From Psychrobacillus glaciei (GTDB lineage: Bacteria; Bacillota; Bacilli; Bacillales_A; Planococcaceae): a stretch of DNA of 64,000 nucleotides. The notes below the pieces were generated by a model. It did not search any database and was not told where the DNA came from. It saw nothing but the letters and a program-made list of their open reading frames with translations. Shown here in pieces: positions 63,001 to 64,000 of this stretch; position 1 is the first letter of the stretch, and each line of letters begins with the position of its first letter. The stretch spans positions 868,001 through 932,000 of the forward strand of contig NZ_CP031223.1 of NCBI RefSeq assembly GCF_008973485.1. The letters run 5' to 3'. Made by a program: the position numbers and the translations under genes.

Positions 63001-64000
63001 AATTTAATCACCCAGACATGTCAAAAGATTCGTTTAATAACTTCAAACCATATGATAAAAACTTAGACAAATTATTTACAATGATTGAAGTAGGAAACGG
63101 TTCTGGACATTATGGTTATGCAAATGCGGAAGGAAAATTCTTCTCTGCCCTTGACTTAGGTTGGCATGTGGCTCCAACTTATGGGGAAGATAACCATGAT
63201 GGTACTTGGGGGCAAACGAATGCACGTACAGTTATCGTTGCAGACGATTTATCTCAAGAATCATTGTTACATTCCATGGCGAATATGCGAGTGTATATGT
63301 CAGAGGATCCAAACTTTCAGTTAGATGTTTTAGCGAACGGCTATTACATGGGTTCAACTGTCGACAGTAAAAAGTTGAAATTCGACATAAAAGGTTCTGA
63401 TCCAGTAGCAGAATCTAAAGCAACTGGTTACGATTATTTATCGAATACGTACAAATCAGATGATAAAGTAGCAAAAGTAGAACTTCTAACAAATGGTGGA
63501 AAAGTTATTGATTCTTATGTACCAAATACAAAAGACTTCACTTGGACTCCAGAATACACAGTAGCAAGTGGACAACAATGGTTTGTTGTACGAGTTACAC
63601 AAGCTGATGGTGAGCGTGCTTACTCTGCACCAATTTGGTCAAAAGAAGAAACAGTTGATGTAAAAGTTAATGGCATAGATATTGTTGGGGACGTCGTGAT
63701 TGAAGGAAATCCAGCTACTGCTAAAGTAACAGTTGGAAACTTCGGTACACAGACAGTTAGCAATTTAAAAGTTGACCTTTATGTAGACGCAAAAGACGAT
63801 GCTCATAAATTAGGAACTGCAGTGATTAATTCGATTCTTGCAAAAGGAACAGGTGTCGCATCTATTAACTGGACAAAACCAGTTGAAGGGGACCATAACT
63901 TAATTGCAGTCGTTACTTCAAATGACGGAGCGAATCTGGGTGATGTTTCATTTACACTACCTATTAAAGTGAAAAAACCACTAGGTATTAAAGTGTTAAT
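60081..64000 (+). CDS. Large secreted lamin-tail/OB/PHP (CehA-McbA-like) metallohydrolase, 3' end outside window
   Basis: At least 1306 codons, open to the window edge. ATG after AAGAGGAGA; signal peptide about 1-37 (ending MPRASAEE). A lamin-tail domain comes first (about 45-230; VISQVYGGGGNSG, FIELYNPTNQPVDLNGWSVQ), then beta domains, OB-fold domains similar to those in the nuclease at 30.5 kb (about 440-640; FTIEGVVTIENG, YYIQDETAGINIYG), two Ig-like domains, then a PHP domain of the CehA/McbA kind (about 840-1100; RGTTHNHTNISHDA, FAFSDHSHDI, FNHPDM), with metal-binding histidines visible. After it comes a CARDB-like beta domain. Such PHP enzymes are phosphoesterases or carbamate/amide hydrolases; the substrate is unknown. 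With its lamin-tail and OB domains it may belong with the extracellular nuclease set. Confidence 0.85.
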   Translation, partial: MYTRTKGKKRFTSITLILVLLLSTILPSSMMPRASAEEVNTSGIADHVVISQVYGGGGNSGATIKNDFIELYNPTNQPVDLNGWSVQYSSKGGNGWTEPNKTVLSGTIVAHGYYLIKEAAGTGGTIDIKGDATGSAAMGGSDGIVALVNSTELLTGVIPTGTVDLVGYGGASGFEGSGPTKAPSATTSVHRRPYANMAITPGLGNSWDTDDNAGDFVTGTPTPRNTESPTEEFKLNESIQPIADRIFFQQSDTNIVTVVSAEGTVPNSAVVSFYETPTSGAGVLGTTTATANGSFSVSFDAMKVLPILYVTATETDKPESKVTAVIAATATNPLTQSGLSYNKDANGVGTIYGTKAALAKARIFAYKNNNAKLEDRLLPTDNQPVIADASGNFEMKFNNAPDTVYVTQQNYTATGIMLESSTVSITKPSSDVITKINTVRDFDSNGKPLNLNKFFTIEGVVTIENGILGTQKSNYYIQDETAGINIYGSFDHKIDIKRGDKVRVTGKVLIYNGLLEFEATAVTKLAAGEPLPEPKSISIMDMNTFAKIEPLEGSLATVSGKVTSSVLSGTGYNVTIADENAKTTLLRVMTATKINMEKDIVVNKSYTFTGIVSQYTTNANPTNGYQLFPRDVKDIAPILGLTHIPMKEAYSDTSISFEAFADGAQSVTLYYRNAGDSSFLSISMSDDTQGRYTATLASTNFTKDSFEYYIEASAGDKVRSAGTKEDPYVVTLVADKIGPTFAAEIPVDTGKVESPRPEISVVMEDPSGVDSESIKILVDNQDVTSDATVSKTQVKYLPTADLALGKHTVKVTAADTKGNKSTKEWTFEVVPRFTGGNHYRGTTHNHTNISHDAAGGPEDALKAAKKYKYDYFAFSDHSHDIDPELLGQDTVDHKGQPERTGGADWKQTKDLAKKYTKDGEYVVFPAFEMTSTTWGHSNVFGTDNFIDRNINGKQYQDLSKYYAWVLTYDDVVAQFNHPDMSKDSFNNFKPYDKNLDKLFTMIEVGNGSGHYGYANAEGKFFSALDLGWHVAPTYGEDNHDGTWGQTNARTVIVADDLSQESLLHSMANMRVYMSEDPNFQLDVLANGYYMGSTVDSKKLKFDIKGSDPVAESKATGYDYLSNTYKSDDKVAKVELLTNGGKVIDSYVPNTKDFTWTPEYTVASGQQWFVVRVTQADGERAYSAPIWSKEETVDVKVNGIDIVGDVVIEGNPATAKVTVGNFGTQTVSNLKVDLYVDAKDDAHKLGTAVINSILAKGTGVASINWTKPVEGDHNLIAVVTSNDGANLGDVSFTLPIKVKKPLGIKVL

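Overview
The window is low-GC chromosomal DNA of a Gram-positive Bacillales bacterium. Evidence: strong AGGAGG-type ribosome binding sites with frequent TTG starts, Bacillus-type signal peptides, a YusW lipoprotein, split-style RNase H, VanZ and YdjM family proteins, a PlcR-type regulator and a wall-binding domain like that of Geobacillus S-layer proteins. A Planococcaceae-type genus (Psychrobacillus, Sporosarcina or Lysinibacillus neighbourhood) is my best guess; nothing in the sequence fixes the species.

Region 1 (1-17.9 kb) is mixed metabolism and signalling. It holds the end of an ECF/ABC ATPase followed by ribokinase, a YusW lipoprotein, and a complete IS3-family element with 3-bp target duplication. 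A minus-strand operon encodes a GAF-PAS-GGDEF-EAL protein, a thiamine-diphosphate enzyme and a carboxymuconolactone-decarboxylase-like protein. Then come decayed genes, a membrane protein, an OsmC protein, a PAS histidine kinase, a stand-alone undecaprenyl-diphosphate-synthase-like gene and a stand-alone EAL protein. Spacers here are full of short interspersed repeats.

Region 2 (17.9-25.5 kb) begins with what I consider the best discovery: a PlcR-like regulator divergent from an unannotated 41-codon secreted-peptide gene whose C-terminus (LDLPYIH) resembles PapR signalling peptides (LPFEF/LPFEH types). A GNAT acetyltransferase follows. Next is an amino-sugar locus: a wrecked nagA behind a NagR-like operator, then an intact HPr paralogue, lactose/cellobiose-type PTS IIB, IIA and IIC, and MupG (6-phospho-N-acetylmuramidase family). 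Together these would import and split a MurNAc-containing sugar.

Region 3 (26-35 kb) holds two very large secreted enzymes: a cell-wall-bound protein with two tandem 5'-nucleotidase units, and a protein combining an exonuclease/endonuclease/phosphatase DNase with an endonuclease I domain. They look like a surface pathway from extracellular DNA to nucleosides and phosphate.

Region 4 (35-42 kb) has small housekeeping and envelope genes (VanZ, RNase H-like, SGNH esterase, YdjM), a histidine-kinase remnant, a frameshifted diguanylate cyclase, a 21-bp tandem repeat and unusual palindromes with a constant GGTGCCTGGCACC core but variable, still-complementary outer arms.

Region 5 (42.3-64 kb) has three consecutive giant secreted subtilases (1627-1721 aa) that share an almost identical C-terminal module of about 400 residues behind a Gly-rich hinge, then a HupE/UreJ-type membrane protein and the first 3.9 kb of a lamin-tail/PHP-domain secreted protein that runs off the window.
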